Of a stretch of 64,000 nucleotides of DNA, positions 39,001-48,008 are shown in pieces (positions within the stretch are counted from its first letter, which is position 1; each line of letters begins with the position of its first letter). The translations under genes and the position numbers were made by a program. The notes beneath the pieces were generated by a model, which ran no database searches, had not been told where the DNA came from, and worked only from the letters and a program-made list of their open reading frames with translations. Location: positions 1-64,000 of the forward strand of contig WSYJ01000002.1 in the NCBI GenBank assembly GCA_020186115.1. Reading direction: 5' to 3'. This DNA comes from Histomonas meleagridis. Taxonomy: Eukaryota > Parabasalia > Tritrichomonadida > Dientamoebidae.

Positions 39001-41567
39001 TAGAAACAGAAATTAATTCATTAAAGAATAAAGAAAATGAACTTAAAACAGAAAACGATAAAATTAAACAAGAATTATCATTAACTAAACAAAACAAAAT
39101 TACTTCTGATTCTAAAATCGAAGAATTAGAAAATGATATTAATAATTTAAAGAACAAAGAAATTGAACTTCAATCCGAAAATGAGAAAATCAAACAAGAA
39201 TTATCTAATGTTAAACAATCTAAAGCAAGTTCTGATTCTAAAATTGAAGAATTAAATTCCGAAATCGAATCATTAAAGAGCAAAGAATTATCATTAATTA
39301 ATGATGCTGAAAATATTAAACAAGAATTATTAAATGTTAAAACATCTAAAGCAAGTGCAGAAATTAAAATTGAAGAACTTCAAAATGAAATTAATACATT
39401 AGTTAATCAAGAATCAAATTATAAAAATGATAGTGATAATATTAAACAAGAATTATCTCAAATGAAACAAACGAAAGCTTTACTCGAATCTAAAATCGAA
39501 AGTTTGAATAATGAAATCGAATCATTAAAGAACAAAGAAATTCAAATTAATGAAGAAAATGATAAAATTAAACAAGATTTATCATCTACAAAACAAAACA
39601 AATTAATCCTTGAAACTAAAATCGAACAATATGAAAATGAAATCAAATCATATAAAGAAAAAGAACAATCTTTAGACAACAATAAGAAAGAACTTGAATC
39701 TAAAATTAAAGAAATGGAAAATGAAATTGAAACATTAAAGAACAAAGAACATTCATCTTCTTCATCATCTTCTTCAAGTTCTGATGACGAAGATGATAAT
39801 AATAATGAACAAAAAGAACAAATTGAAAAACTTACAAAAGAAATATCCGAAAAAGATAAAATCATTAAATCACACAAAGACGAAATCACTAAATTACAAG
39901 GACAAATCAATACCATCAAGAAAAAATCATCAAATCAGCCACGGCAATCTCAAAGCAATGCAAACATCGAAGCATTACAAAAACAAATCGAAGCACAAAA
40001 AGCCGAAATCGCTAAACTCAAAGAAACATTATCATCTTCAGGCAAGTCCGAAGCTTCAGCACCCGAAGCGCCTTCATCTGAAGCCGAAGCTCCTCCACCA
40101 CCTCCGCCTCCACCCCCACCTCCTGATGCGCCTCCTCCTCCACCACCCGGCGCTCCACCTCCTCCGCCAGGCGCTCCTCCTCCTCCGGGCTCCGGAATGC
40201 CATCAAAGCCCAATCCCAAGCCGCCGAAGCCACTGCGTAACTTGTATTGGACGAAGATACCCGACTCAACAGTCAAAGGAACATTATGGGAGAAGATCGA
40301 CGACACAAAGGCCAAATTCGATGAAGACAAATTGTTGGAATTGTTTGCCACAGCAGCACCTAAGCCAGCGCCGACACCATCGGGAAGAGCAGCAGCAGAA
40401 GCGGCGCCGCCGAAGCCGAAGATTGTCGAATTGTTTGACCAGAATCGATCCAAAGCGATCACTATTATGGTCACACGCTTCAGAAGGCCGAATGAACAAG
40501 TTGCGACCGAAATTAAGACACTTAGCGACAAGCTGACTGAGGATGAAATCCAAGCGCTCCGTAACAACAAGCCAAATGCAGAAGAAGTTCAAGCAGTTGT
40601 GTCATATGATGGCGATAAAGCATTGTTAGGTAAAGCTGAACAATTTGTGAATGCAATCAGCGGAATACAAATGTTGGACACGCACATTGACTTCTTATAC
40701 ATTCGTAAGACATTTGATTCACAGATCGAAGACGTCGAGAGGCCATTATCGTTTATATATAATGGATTAAATAGCATTAACACATCAGAGAAGTTAAAGG
40801 ACCTCTTAGCATTAATATTACGTATAGGTAATATATGTAACGGAGGTACTATGCGTGGAGGCGCTTACGGATTTAAGTTCGATTTCATTGATAAAATCAG
40901 AGAAATCCGTACACAAGTTCCTGGTTATTTACTAGTGAACTTTATCGCTGAACAATTCCCTGTCAACGAATTATATAATGAATTGGAGCCAATCAAAAAA
41001 GCTTTGACCGTAGATATGGATACGATCCGTAAGTCTTATAAGGCTATGGATGGAATGTTTAACACATTAGAAAGATCTTTAGCTCAAGCAGAGAAACTCG
41101 ACAATAGTTATGTACTCGCAAAAGAAATCAAAAAATTCATCGGTGAAAAGTCGGCGACCGTTAAAAAGCAGCCTGAAACATTTAACAAAATCGATGAATT
41201 ATATGCAAAATTGGTTAAAGAATATGGAGAAGATCCTGACGCAATGCAAATGGCCGACTTCTTTAATGTATTTATTAAATTGGCAGAAGAATTAAGAAAG
41301 GCCAAAGAAGTTAATGAAAAGAAGAAGGCAGATGAAGAAAAGGCTAAGAATAAGATGCAGAACCCATTGAGAAGAGGCGTAATTAACGCTGGTGACGCTC
41401 AGAGAGGTGTTTTGGATGAGTTGATGAAGAAGCTACAGACAGGGCCACCCCAACTCAAAAAAGTGGGAGGCGGGCCACCCCAGCAAAGAGGCCCCCCGCC
41501 GGGTCCCCCCAAACCAGCAAATAATGATCTAATGGCAGCTTTCGCTAAGGTAAGAAAAACCGGTTAA
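36012..41567 (+). CDS. Diaphanous-type formin with giant coiled coil
   Basis: An 1,851-residue actin nucleator. The N-terminal 400 residues form a GBD/FH3-like armadillo region (LRTFDFVFGICLAYLFG). Then comes a roughly 900-residue coiled coil built of about eleven 42-residue units (SKIEELENEI...KIKQELS..KQ.K), interrupted by three serine/acidic tracts. A proline-rich FH1 lies around 40090-40200 and FH2 starts at LRNLYWTKIPDSTVKGTLW. Near the C-terminus GVLDELMKKLQTG resembles a DAD autoinhibitory motif. It would bind Rho-type GTPases, dimerise and elongate actin filaments from profilin-actin. An upstream in-frame TTG at 35988 is not used as start. Base composition turns GC-rich over FH1. Confidence 0.93.
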   Translation: MKKKSSKKKKSEAKAFHPFVTKKLPTSRPPDSAIDEMLSAFLDDMDIHGEKRSNFIEQKTTDEKWQMMVFQEQLDLSIPSPKSLLLELKNNLTPENLKNVANNLAKSRLSWGKQFLEEGGHVFLFKIIQQISNKLTSVGEISKGDAAILEGLLECFRSICNTSQGLDKVLDYYKYINIIINCIYPPHLRTFDFVFGICLAYLFGVTDPKKHGITLRIILETFRKLERNHHGWKNITYFVSSKGANLLTLYSFLNGIYLTLVGQHGEEGYPSFRYNWLMNIENAGLIKALKESHNELLQNLATVLEDDVSICKSIFPNTGINPFNDKSLCKIIDTNSNPPYLFRNVQLGLVDLALRHNNIFNIIMTYFFNAINITRYFAISAKDLRRYKKIFVVTADLDSPIKLSIEQSDNNTILSELGSEMFAVENELKRQQMKKIIKKAGKVNIDNLEALFGKQERPSDIDGPTIISEAELRQLQQNLLEMKNQVTELNKKCKSLNDEKDDIIKENNKLKAICNELKEKLNKMKNKEEKSDESTKSKSKSKTKSDSSSSDSISTETEAYESYKSNISSSTTEESGISNITVSDNKEYVMLREAKLQSDTKVEKLLEEIEALKKQNNNDKEFNELQQAKVTAESKIIELNSEIESLKNKEITIKNESENIKKELSEVKQENIISKSKIEELENEIKTLKSKESANKEDNTSTKQEMLTIKENNARLQFKIEELEKLNEEMKTKELNVKEENDKIKQELSLTKQSKASVEQKVNELENEIETLKSKEINIKEESDKMKQELINMKQNKAIAENKIEELENEIQTIKTKDLNIKEEYDKIKQENSILKQNKLVNESKIKELEEEIETLTQKSDSSSSSSSSDNEDELRNEINSLKEVKSSNEAMIQHLKAQIESMKSKKVSDEGSSSSSSSSDNDNDDKIEILATREIELNEIKEAKAKSDLKIVELKNEIESLKNNENDYKSENDKIKQELSQVKQSKTIAESKIEELETEINSLKNKENELKTENDKIKQELSLTKQNKITSDSKIEELENDINNLKNKEIELQSENEKIKQELSNVKQSKASSDSKIEELNSEIESLKSKELSLINDAENIKQELLNVKTSKASAEIKIEELQNEINTLVNQESNYKNDSDNIKQELSQMKQTKALLESKIESLNNEIESLKNKEIQINEENDKIKQDLSSTKQNKLILETKIEQYENEIKSYKEKEQSLDNNKKELESKIKEMENEIETLKNKEHSSSSSSSSSSDDEDDNNNEQKEQIEKLTKEISEKDKIIKSHKDEITKLQGQINTIKKKSSNQPRQSQSNANIEALQKQIEAQKAEIAKLKETLSSSGKSEASAPEAPSSEAEAPPPPPPPPPPPDAPPPPPPGAPPPPPGAPPPPGSGMPSKPNPKPPKPLRNLYWTKIPDSTVKGTLWEKIDDTKAKFDEDKLLELFATAAPKPAPTPSGRAAAEAAPPKPKIVELFDQNRSKAITIMVTRFRRPNEQVATEIKTLSDKLTEDEIQALRNNKPNAEEVQAVVSYDGDKALLGKAEQFVNAISGIQMLDTHIDFLYIRKTFDSQIEDVERPLSFIYNGLNSINTSEKLKDLLALILRIGNICNGGTMRGGAYGFKFDFIDKIREIRTQVPGYLLVNFIAEQFPVNELYNELEPIKKALTVDMDTIRKSYKAMDGMFNTLERSLAQAEKLDNSYVLAKEIKKFIGEKSATVKKQPETFNKIDELYAKLVKEYGEDPDAMQMADFFNVFIKLAEELRKAKEVNEKKKADEEKAKNKMQNPLRRGVINAGDAQRGVLDELMKKLQTGPPQLKKVGGGPPQQRGPPPGPPKPANNDLMAAFAKVRKTG

Positions 41568-41744
41568 ATAATAATTAAAATTTCCATTTGATTCATTTTA
41601 TTTATTTAATTTCATGTGATACATTACTTTATCAAAATATTCGCATTATCACTAAATCTTAAATTATAATTATCATAAGAAATCTTCAAATCCTTTTAGA
41701 AATGTTTAAAAAATAATGTTCAAAAGAGTTGTTTAAGGATTTCC

Positions 41745-43055
41745 TTATTCAAGTCTTTGGTAATGGCGCTTCCATTTTTCATCAATTGATGCAAGATACC
41801 AACTATTTCCCCAAAGATATTCCTTAGATTCCTTTGGTGTATATGGTGCTGTTTTATATCTTTCATTTTCGTATTGAATGCTTTTCTCATAGTCGGTTAC
41901 CGATCGTTTTGTTCTCGAATTTAAACGTTCTTCGAGATTGAGCACTTTTTTCATTTTGGAAAGATCGCCATTAACTCTGAGGGAGAACATCGTTGACGCA
42001 CATCCACTTCCGTAAGAAAAGCAAAGAACATGCTTTCCATCTAAGTCGCTGCTGTTAATTAATGATGCAATAGCAAGATATAATGAAGCTGTGTATCCAT
42101 TTCCACAATACATTGAAAGAAGACAAGATGGAAGTACTTTCTTGTCAAAAATAGGACGGTGGGTTGCACTTAGTTCCGACATAAATCTTGGATTATTACG
42201 TGTTTCAGATATTTCTTGTTCATCGCCTTTTTTATCTTGCAAATAAACAAGCCTACCTAAGCACTTCTTTATGTGGTTCATGAAGGGCGTATGGAAACAA
42301 ATATAGTCGAAATCATCAAGAGATAATTTTTCATTTCCTGTTTTGTTTCTATATCCAAAATAACATTGATCAAGGCACTCATAGTACAAAGTAAGAGAAA
42401 GAGGGCCATCGACAAGTGGATGTGGATTTTCAGGATTTGGTTTGTAAAAATCATATCCATGGATGAAATGCGAGTGAAAAAGACCTGGTTCAATAACTAT
42501 TGGGGCATTAGGACCAATAACCATTGCAACAGCACCACAGCCACCTGTTGGTCTTGCAGACATTTCTTCGTATACAGCAATATCAGAACATACAACTAGT
42601 GCATAACGACCATCCCATTGGGAGCTTTCGATCCATGCAAGAGAGTTTAATAAAGCTGCTGTACCACCATAACAAGCATTAGTATTATCAACACCCACCA
42701 TAGAATGATTATTAGGGAAAAGTTGCATTAAAAATGATTTGATTGATTTGGAGCGGTCAATGGATGATTCAGTTCCAACTTCAAGTCGACCAAACATATC
42801 TTCAGTGTAGCCATACTTCGACATTAAAGAAGAAACAACATTTAATGAAATGGAAACAACATCTTCTTGATCTGTGCAAAATGCAAGTGCTGTTTGCCCT
42901 AACCCTTTTGTATATTTTCCTTTGAGTCTTTGACGATTTTCTTCTCCAAGAATTTCAATGTCTCTTTCTTCTAGATCATCTTGAAGAATAAAACACTTTG
43001 GGAAGTAAACTTCAATTGCTAAAATACCAATGTTTGTTGGTTTTTCACCTTTCAT
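41745..43055 (-). CDS. Hydroxymethylglutaryl-CoA synthase
   Basis: A 436-residue cytosolic enzyme condensing acetyl-CoA with acetoacetyl-CoA to HMG-CoA, the first committed step of the mevalonate pathway for isoprenoids. The catalytic triad is visible: Glu96 in EVGTES, Cys128 in NACYGGTAALLNS and His255 in FHTPF. The GTESSIDRSKS segment and the C-terminal GSGCASTMFSLRV are family hallmarks. The longest frame opens with GTG at 43067, so the ATG at 43055 (MKGEKPTNIGI) is chosen. Length is close to the eukaryotic norm with a slightly short C-terminus. Divergent from LSM3. Confidence 0.95.
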   Translation of the reverse strand: MKGEKPTNIGILAIEVYFPKCFILQDDLEERDIEILGEENRQRLKGKYTKGLGQTALAFCTDQEDVVSISLNVVSSLMSKYGYTEDMFGRLEVGTESSIDRSKSIKSFLMQLFPNNHSMVGVDNTNACYGGTAALLNSLAWIESSQWDGRYALVVCSDIAVYEEMSARPTGGCGAVAMVIGPNAPIVIEPGLFHSHFIHGYDFYKPNPENPHPLVDGPLSLTLYYECLDQCYFGYRNKTGNEKLSLDDFDYICFHTPFMNHIKKCLGRLVYLQDKKGDEQEISETRNNPRFMSELSATHRPIFDKKVLPSCLLSMYCGNGYTASLYLAIASLINSSDLDGKHVLCFSYGSGCASTMFSLRVNGDLSKMKKVLNLEERLNSRTKRSVTDYEKSIQYENERYKTAPYTPKESKEYLWGNSWYLASIDEKWKRHYQRLE

Positions 43056-43475
43056 TTTAAATGCCACTTTTTTGATACCATTTTCCAGTCAAGTGAAATT
43101 ATTTTATTTTAATAATATTAATTTATTTTACTTCCTTACGACCAATCTGTGAGATGTACAAAATCATATGTGATAATTAAGTCAGAGAAATTGCGTATTA
43201 TTAATAACACAACAGATGAGATCCTAATAAAATATATTTTGTAATCAACAGCATTTCCTATCATTTGTACATGTAAAACAAAAGAGTAAAGTGTCGAAAT
43301 ATCAAAATTATGAATTTGAGATTTTAAAAAATGATTTTTACACTGAGACAATGGAACGATACGATCAAAACGTGTTCAATTTTTGAGGAAAAGTGACAAT
43401 TTACCAATTGTTTGTCTTCCTTTAAACGGTCTTTAAACAGCAAAAAGTGCGTCATGCGAATACTGACAAACTCAG
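43056..43475. other. Divergent intergenic region, HMG-CoA synthase/LSM3
   Basis: About 420 bp with no supported gene. TTTAAACGGTCTTTAAAC (43421-43438) contains the AACGG motif seen before several genes here, about 64 nt upstream of LSM3. An initiator-like TCAATTC at 43476-43482 follows. Confidence 0.5.
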
Positions 43476-43493
43476 TCAATTCTAATTGTTGAA

Positions 43494-43760
43494 ATGAGCT
43501 CGCAACCACAGACCGAAAAGCCAATGCCTCAGGATTTCCTCCGCCTTTGTATGGAAAGGCGCGTGAAGGTTCAGTTAATTGAAAATCGTGAATTAATTGG
43601 AATGTTCCATGCTTACGATGAACATTGCAATATGATTCTAAGCGATGTTACTGAAACACTAACAGTACCTGGCCAAGATGGCACACCAATGAAACACAGC
43701 CGTAATATTGACCTGCTTTTTATAAGAGGGGATCGTATTTTAACACTTTCTCCTCTTTAA
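43494..43760 (+). CDS. LSM3: U6 snRNA-associated Sm-like protein LSm3
   Basis: An 88-residue Sm-fold protein. The Sm1 motif is in RVKVQLIENRELIGMFHAYD followed by HCNMILSDVTET; Sm2 is in IDLLFIRGDRI. The DFLRLCMERRV start, HAYDEHCNM and a long loop between the two motifs fit LSm3 better than SmD2 or LSm6. LSm3 is part of both LSm1-7 (mRNA decay) and LSm2-8 (U6 snRNA) rings. TCAATTC gives a leader of about 16 nt. Codons are less AT-skewed than in dynein, as is common for housekeeping genes. Confidence 0.88.
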   Translation: MSSQPQTEKPMPQDFLRLCMERRVKVQLIENRELIGMFHAYDEHCNMILSDVTETLTVPGQDGTPMKHSRNIDLLFIRGDRILTLSPL

Positions 43761-43900
43761 TTATATATTTAAAATTAAAGCACTATTTCATTTTTTTAGT
43801 TTTTAAAACCAGTGATTTTTAAAGATGATAATATCGAGATTTTATAATAAATATTATTGATCATAATAAATCAATAATATTCGAAGTTTGGTATTCGTGA

Positions 43901-43973
43901 GGTCTCGTAGCTCAGTCGGTAGAGCGTTGTGCTGATAACGCAAAGGTCTAGGGTTCAAGTCCCTGCGGGACCA
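43901..43973 (+). tRNA. tRNA-Ile (GAT)
   Basis: A 73-nt cloverleaf: acceptor GGTCTCG/CGGGACC with one T-G pair, D-arm GCTC/GAGC, anticodon stem TTGTG/CGCAA with loop CTGATAA (anticodon GAT), T-stem TAGGG/CCCTG and loop TTCAAGT, discriminator A. No intron. T7 at 43974-43980 is a good Pol III terminator. The body resembles eukaryotic tRNA-Ile, which normally carries AAT (read as IAT); here position 34 is G. Confidence 0.93.
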
Positions 43974-43980
43974 TTTTTTT

Positions 43981-44284
43981 CTTTTTTCATAGTTAAAGAA
44001 ATCATGTATAATAATTTAAATTTCACTAACTTAAATATGCAGATATTTGTTTCGAACAGTGTTTGCTATCCTAGTTGTTTGCATGATCACTTATTTTTCC
44101 ACAAAGAAATTTTTTTTTAAATTTCAATTATTTTTTTTAATGAAAAAAATTATATTTTTACTATATTCATGACATTTTTTGATAAATTTGAACCTATTAC
44201 CTGTATCAATTCTTAATTACTAATTTTGCAGGATCGAAAAAAAAAATTAATTTTAAAAGACGTTAGTTCACTTCATATTAATTT
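43981..44284. other. Intergenic region after tRNA-Ile
   Basis: AT-rich with several A or T runs. No gene, promoter motif or RNA structure that I can support. Confidence 0.5.
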
Positions 44285-44671
44285 TTACACAAGTTGGGCA
44301 AGCTGAGCTAAAATTTGTTTTGCTTCGCGTATCTGTTCTTTCAATTGTTGTACCTCTATTTCAGAAATAGCAGCAGCTCTAATCAGCGTTTCAACTCTTT
44401 TTTTTAAGCAAATATTTTCTGATATCAATGGGTCTGTTGATTCTATTTCCGAATCTGGTGTTGCATTAACGCTACTCCAAACACCATCTTCGTATTGTAA
44501 ACAGTTTCCAGTAAGGTTTATCTGGAAAGAGTGATCTTCAAAATTAGGTGAAATTCGCGGGAGTGTTTCAGGAAAATTAGGTGAACCTTTGAATTGGCCT
44601 TTTTTTGTCCATTTTACTTCTCTCATTTCTAAAATTGTAGGTTCTTGTGTGTCATTTATTTTGCTTTCCAT
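44285..44671 (-). CDS. Small coiled-coil protein next to kinase
   Basis: A 128-residue protein starting MESKINDTQEP. The first half has a KWTKKGQFKGSP segment; the C-terminal 50 residues form a heptad helix (LKKRVETLIR...VQQLKEQIREAKQILAQLAQLV). It resembles the C-terminal end of the neighbouring kinase, which has a KGRF motif followed by a similar NRVDELTKRV...EQIKEQI helix. It may be a partial duplicate of, or a coiled-coil partner for, that kinase. The longer frame to 44806 is rejected because its extra N-terminus is cysteine-rich with no supporting signal. Confidence 0.6.
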   Translation of the reverse strand: MESKINDTQEPTILEMREVKWTKKGQFKGSPNFPETLPRISPNFEDHSFQINLTGNCLQYEDGVWSSVNATPDSEIESTDPLISENICLKKRVETLIRAAAISEIEVQQLKEQIREAKQILAQLAQLV

Positions 44672-44855
44672 GTGTCTGTTTAAAATTGCAAAACCGCCAA
44701 AAATTGACAGGAATAAGCAGTTTTTAATCGTCAAAAAACATCGATTGGGATTTTCACAAGAACACGAACAAACCAAGAGACGTCTCGCATAGCATGCTAT
44801 CAACATTTAATCGAAGTGGCTTTTATTTATTTTTATTCATGAAATTATTTTATTT

Positions 44856-46091
44856 CTATTTTCGTGACAATTGTTGAACTATTTGCAAAATATTTTTGAT
44901 TTGTTCTTTAATTTGTTCGTTTTCTTCTGTAAGCATTTTTACTCTTTTTGTTAGTTCATCAACTCGATTTTTTAAATCAGTATTCTGATCATTTTGCTCT
45001 TTGTTGTTACTAACATCTCCACCCAAGAAACAATCCATGCTGGAGTGTTTCTTTATGTTGAATCTTCCTTTGACAACAACATTTATATTATCAGAATTAT
45101 TTTGTGGTGGAACTGGCATATCATATGACCAGGTAGGAAGTTTTTTGCCTTTGCTTTTCTTTCGTTTATGTTTATTTTCATGATCCAAATGTTTATATCT
45201 TTCTTCAACAGGTGGCAACTTATTTAAGATATGATTAACAATGTATCTAGAATCTGCTGCTTTAATGAAGAATGGTTCATTCAATAATTCTTCAGCAGTT
45301 GGTCTTTTTGCTGCATCGTGATTTAGGCACTTACGAACGACAGCTCTGAATTCAGGAGAAAACCGTCCATCGTTGGGGATTTGAGGGGGAGGTGCATTCA
45401 ATATTTTTTGAACGATCGCCAGCGGTTTGAGATTTGAATATGGTGCGGTTCCAACCGCCAATTCAATCGCCTCGATGCCAAAAGACCAAATGTCAGCTTT
45501 CTCGGTGTAGCCAATGTCTTCTTGAAGGACTTCAGGTGCCATATAACACGGTGTACCAATAATGGTAAAGCGAGCGCGCCTCCTTTGACCGTTCTCTAGA
45601 AGTGTTGCTGCAACACCAAAATCACCGATTTTGACAGAGCCTGTGGAACTAATAAGTGTGTTCCCTGGTTTCACATCTCGGTGGAGTTCGTGGTTGGAAT
45701 GAATGTGTTGTAGTGCTAATAAATTTGCTTTTAGAATAGTTGCTATGATTCTTTCATCTGTAAAACCATGTGGAAAACCAAATCGAATAATATCAGAAAC
45801 AGACCCACCAGGCATAAACTCCATAAGGATGTAAAGAGTTGGTCCTGTAATAAATGATCCATAATATTCTACAATATTTGGATGCTGAGACGAAGACCAA
45901 AAAGCAACTTCTTGACGTAAATAATCTAGTTCCAATGGGTAACCTTCCAAATCGATTAATTTTATTGCCAAAATTTTACCGTTTGATTTACAACGAGCAC
46001 TATAAACTTCTGATGTTGCTCCTTTTCCTATTAAACATAATAGTTCATAATCATCTGCGTTAAGTGGGAAATTTGTTTTGTTTTCTTTCAT
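44856..46091 (-). CDS. STE20-family kinase, OSR1/SPAK (Fray)-like
   Basis: A 411-residue Ser/Thr kinase. Glycine loop GKGATSEV at 22-29, lysine K44 in AIKLI, HRDVKPGN at 137-144, DFGV at 157-160, and GTPCYMAPE ending at 187 are all intact, so it should be active. The opening DYELL.LIGKGAT, the GGSVSDII segment and IWSFGIEAIELA are typical of the OSR1/SPAK subgroup. After the domain come a lysine-rich stretch, a KGRFNIKK motif and a C-terminal coiled coil; the conserved C-terminal domain of animal OSR1 is not seen. Substrates unknown. OSR1-type kinases classically control ion transport and cell volume. Confidence 0.85.
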   Translation of the reverse strand: MKENKTNFPLNADDYELLCLIGKGATSEVYSARCKSNGKILAIKLIDLEGYPLELDYLRQEVAFWSSSQHPNIVEYYGSFITGPTLYILMEFMPGGSVSDIIRFGFPHGFTDERIIATILKANLLALQHIHSNHELHRDVKPGNTLISSTGSVKIGDFGVAATLLENGQRRRARFTIIGTPCYMAPEVLQEDIGYTEKADIWSFGIEAIELAVGTAPYSNLKPLAIVQKILNAPPPQIPNDGRFSPEFRAVVRKCLNHDAAKRPTAEELLNEPFFIKAADSRYIVNHILNKLPPVEERYKHLDHENKHKRKKSKGKKLPTWSYDMPVPPQNNSDNINVVVKGRFNIKKHSSMDCFLGGDVSNNKEQNDQNTDLKNRVDELTKRVKMLTEENEQIKEQIKNILQIVQQLSRK

Positions 46092-46286
46092 ATTTAGATT
46101 TTAAGGTCCGACCTATTTACGAAATTCAAAAAGTGGGAATTTGAATGAGACAGTTATCTCATGTTTTACAAAAGTGAAGAGAAGATCATTTAAACTTTTG
46201 AATAAACAATTCAAAGATGAATTAACCGTCACATTAAAGTTTGATGTTTAAATTAATTTCTTTGCAATTTTTTACTGAGAACTTCT

Positions 46287-47801
46287 TCAACACCTTCCGC
46301 GCTTGTATGACTTAGCAGCGCTTACAAGATTTGGTGAAATGTATATAACTTTGCTTGATGAATCAATTGGCATATCATCAACGATTTGATCACACTGTAC
46401 AAATTTGATTGAATATTTAGGTGATTTTCCTCTCTCAATCGTAGAGAAATTCCAGGAAATAAGTGAATTACCCATACTTGCAACCACTGCCACAACCTTT
46501 CCATGGCTTATTTCAAACTTAGCTGGTGTAAATGGTAATAAGATACCACCATTATTAGAAGCAATTGTTTGAATATCAGCTGAACTTAGGTAAAGTCTTA
46601 TTAGAGGTGGTTTATCTTTACCCATTGGAGAATCAAATCCAAGTTTACCAGTACTTTTAGCAAGAACATCGAATACTGATAAATAATAAGGACATGTTGC
46701 AACGACCCAACGTTCATCTGGTGATACATCAATTCCAATGATTGGATCATTTCCAACATTAATTTGGAAGTTAATTGTTGCACGTGTTTTACATGGCTCC
46801 TTATAGAGGCGAACAATACCATTATTAGAACCCATTGCAATCTTTCCATTCGAGGTCGTAATACCACATGTGAACTTGTTATTTGTCTTATATTCGGAAT
46901 GATTAACTACAGAGCATTGAACACGTGGGTCGAACATAAGTGTATCACGTTCATTAAATCCAACAAATGTTGGAGATGTGCTATTTCCATTCTCTGTGTG
47001 AAGAAGTTTGACAACTGGAATTTGCTTGCCACTAGCGTCAATAGAATTTACATGGTTTGTGACCATGCCACGATCCAGATTAAGATTGAAAACTTCATAC
47101 GGACGTTTTTGATCTAGAACAAATAACCCATGATCACCACTATGTGTAAGTGCATCATCAGCAATTAACTTTTGTCCTGTAGCATCAGAAATACTTGGAA
47201 TGGACATTTGAAATGCGCAATCTTGACTGAAAATTCCAAGACCGCTATGGTCATTATAATTGCGTGTGACCAAAATACTGTTGGTGTGTGGCGCATTACG
47301 AAGAAGTGAGTTTTTGCCATTATCAGGAGCACCATTATAATTCCCTTGTGAATCATCTTCAAAGAATTCATCATCTTCGTTTTCTACAGGCGGCTCAGAC
47401 ACTCGCATATATGAAATAATACGTTCAATTTCGGGTAAATCTTGGGCAGTGGGTCGTTTTTTGTAAGTAAACTCGAAAAGGCAATTAACGAATGCGTTAG
47501 CAAAGCGTTCGAGTTCAGTTGGGTTTTGGAATCCGAGTGAAAAACTATGCAAAATATTGTTATAACTTATGTCGAAATTAAATGTACTATCGATCATAGA
47601 GAAGAAAGTGTTAAGACAAGACGAAATGTCCGACTTCATCAGGACTTCTGGATTTGGTCCGACATCATCAACTTCGAAAGCAAAAGAGCAATTACCAATT
47701 GCTTGAATTTTGACGACTGAATTTGCTTCGACTTGGCGATAGTTTTGCCCATATCTTTGGTACACTTGAACCGGCGATTGGATTACGACTGCTTGTTGCA
47801 T
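46287..47801 (-). CDS. VID27-like WD-type protein
   Basis: A 504-residue protein. The C-terminal two thirds match the VID27 family pattern: a DRGMVTNHV-like strand, NERDTLMFDPRVQ, KFTCGITTSNGKIAMGSNNGIVRLY and then GNDPIIGIDVSPDERWVVATCPYYL, which is the most conserved family segment. The first 110 residues form a separate beta-rich region (PH-like in VID27), followed by an acidic linker (NEDDEFFEDD). Yeast VID27 is linked to vacuolar import and degradation, with mechanism little known. An initiator-like TCACAATT lies just before the ATG on this strand. Confidence 0.8.
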   Translation of the reverse strand: MQQAVVIQSPVQVYQRYGQNYRQVEANSVVKIQAIGNCSFAFEVDDVGPNPEVLMKSDISSCLNTFFSMIDSTFNFDISYNNILHSFSLGFQNPTELERFANAFVNCLFEFTYKKRPTAQDLPEIERIISYMRVSEPPVENEDDEFFEDDSQGNYNGAPDNGKNSLLRNAPHTNSILVTRNYNDHSGLGIFSQDCAFQMSIPSISDATGQKLIADDALTHSGDHGLFVLDQKRPYEVFNLNLDRGMVTNHVNSIDASGKQIPVVKLLHTENGNSTSPTFVGFNERDTLMFDPRVQCSVVNHSEYKTNNKFTCGITTSNGKIAMGSNNGIVRLYKEPCKTRATINFQINVGNDPIIGIDVSPDERWVVATCPYYLSVFDVLAKSTGKLGFDSPMGKDKPPLIRLYLSSADIQTIASNNGGILLPFTPAKFEISHGKVVAVVASMGNSLISWNFSTIERGKSPKYSIKFVQCDQIVDDMPIDSSSKVIYISPNLVSAAKSYKRGRC

Positions 47802-48008
47802 ATGAAATTGTGAAATTTGGTCACTTCATTGCGTCAAACTTTATAAGAAAAAATTTCAATTTGACAAAAAATATTCTGAAGTTTACAATTCATTTTGTGT
47901 TGGGGCGATCGCTCATTTTCTGTTTATGGAAGATCAAAAAAAAAAAAAAAAAAACACACACACTGAAGTCATCATCAGCGTTATATATTTATAGATTTGA
48001 AAATAATT

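Noticed and set aside
39784-40570. Plus- and minus-strand frames over the formin FH1 region
   Set aside because: GC-rich proline codons leave other frames open; the formin frame has clear FH1 and FH2 domains.
43136-43524. Minus-strand frames between HMG-CoA synthase and LSM3
   Set aside because: No family match, overlap with the LSM3 start and promoter, and no initiator; likely chance frames.
43929-44120. 63-residue frame starting inside tRNA-Ile
   Set aside because: It reads through the tRNA and the terminator T run; chance frame.
47936-47956. A21 run as another case of homopolymer overwriting
   Set aside because: It lies in unique sequence with no second copy for comparison, so overwriting cannot be shown.
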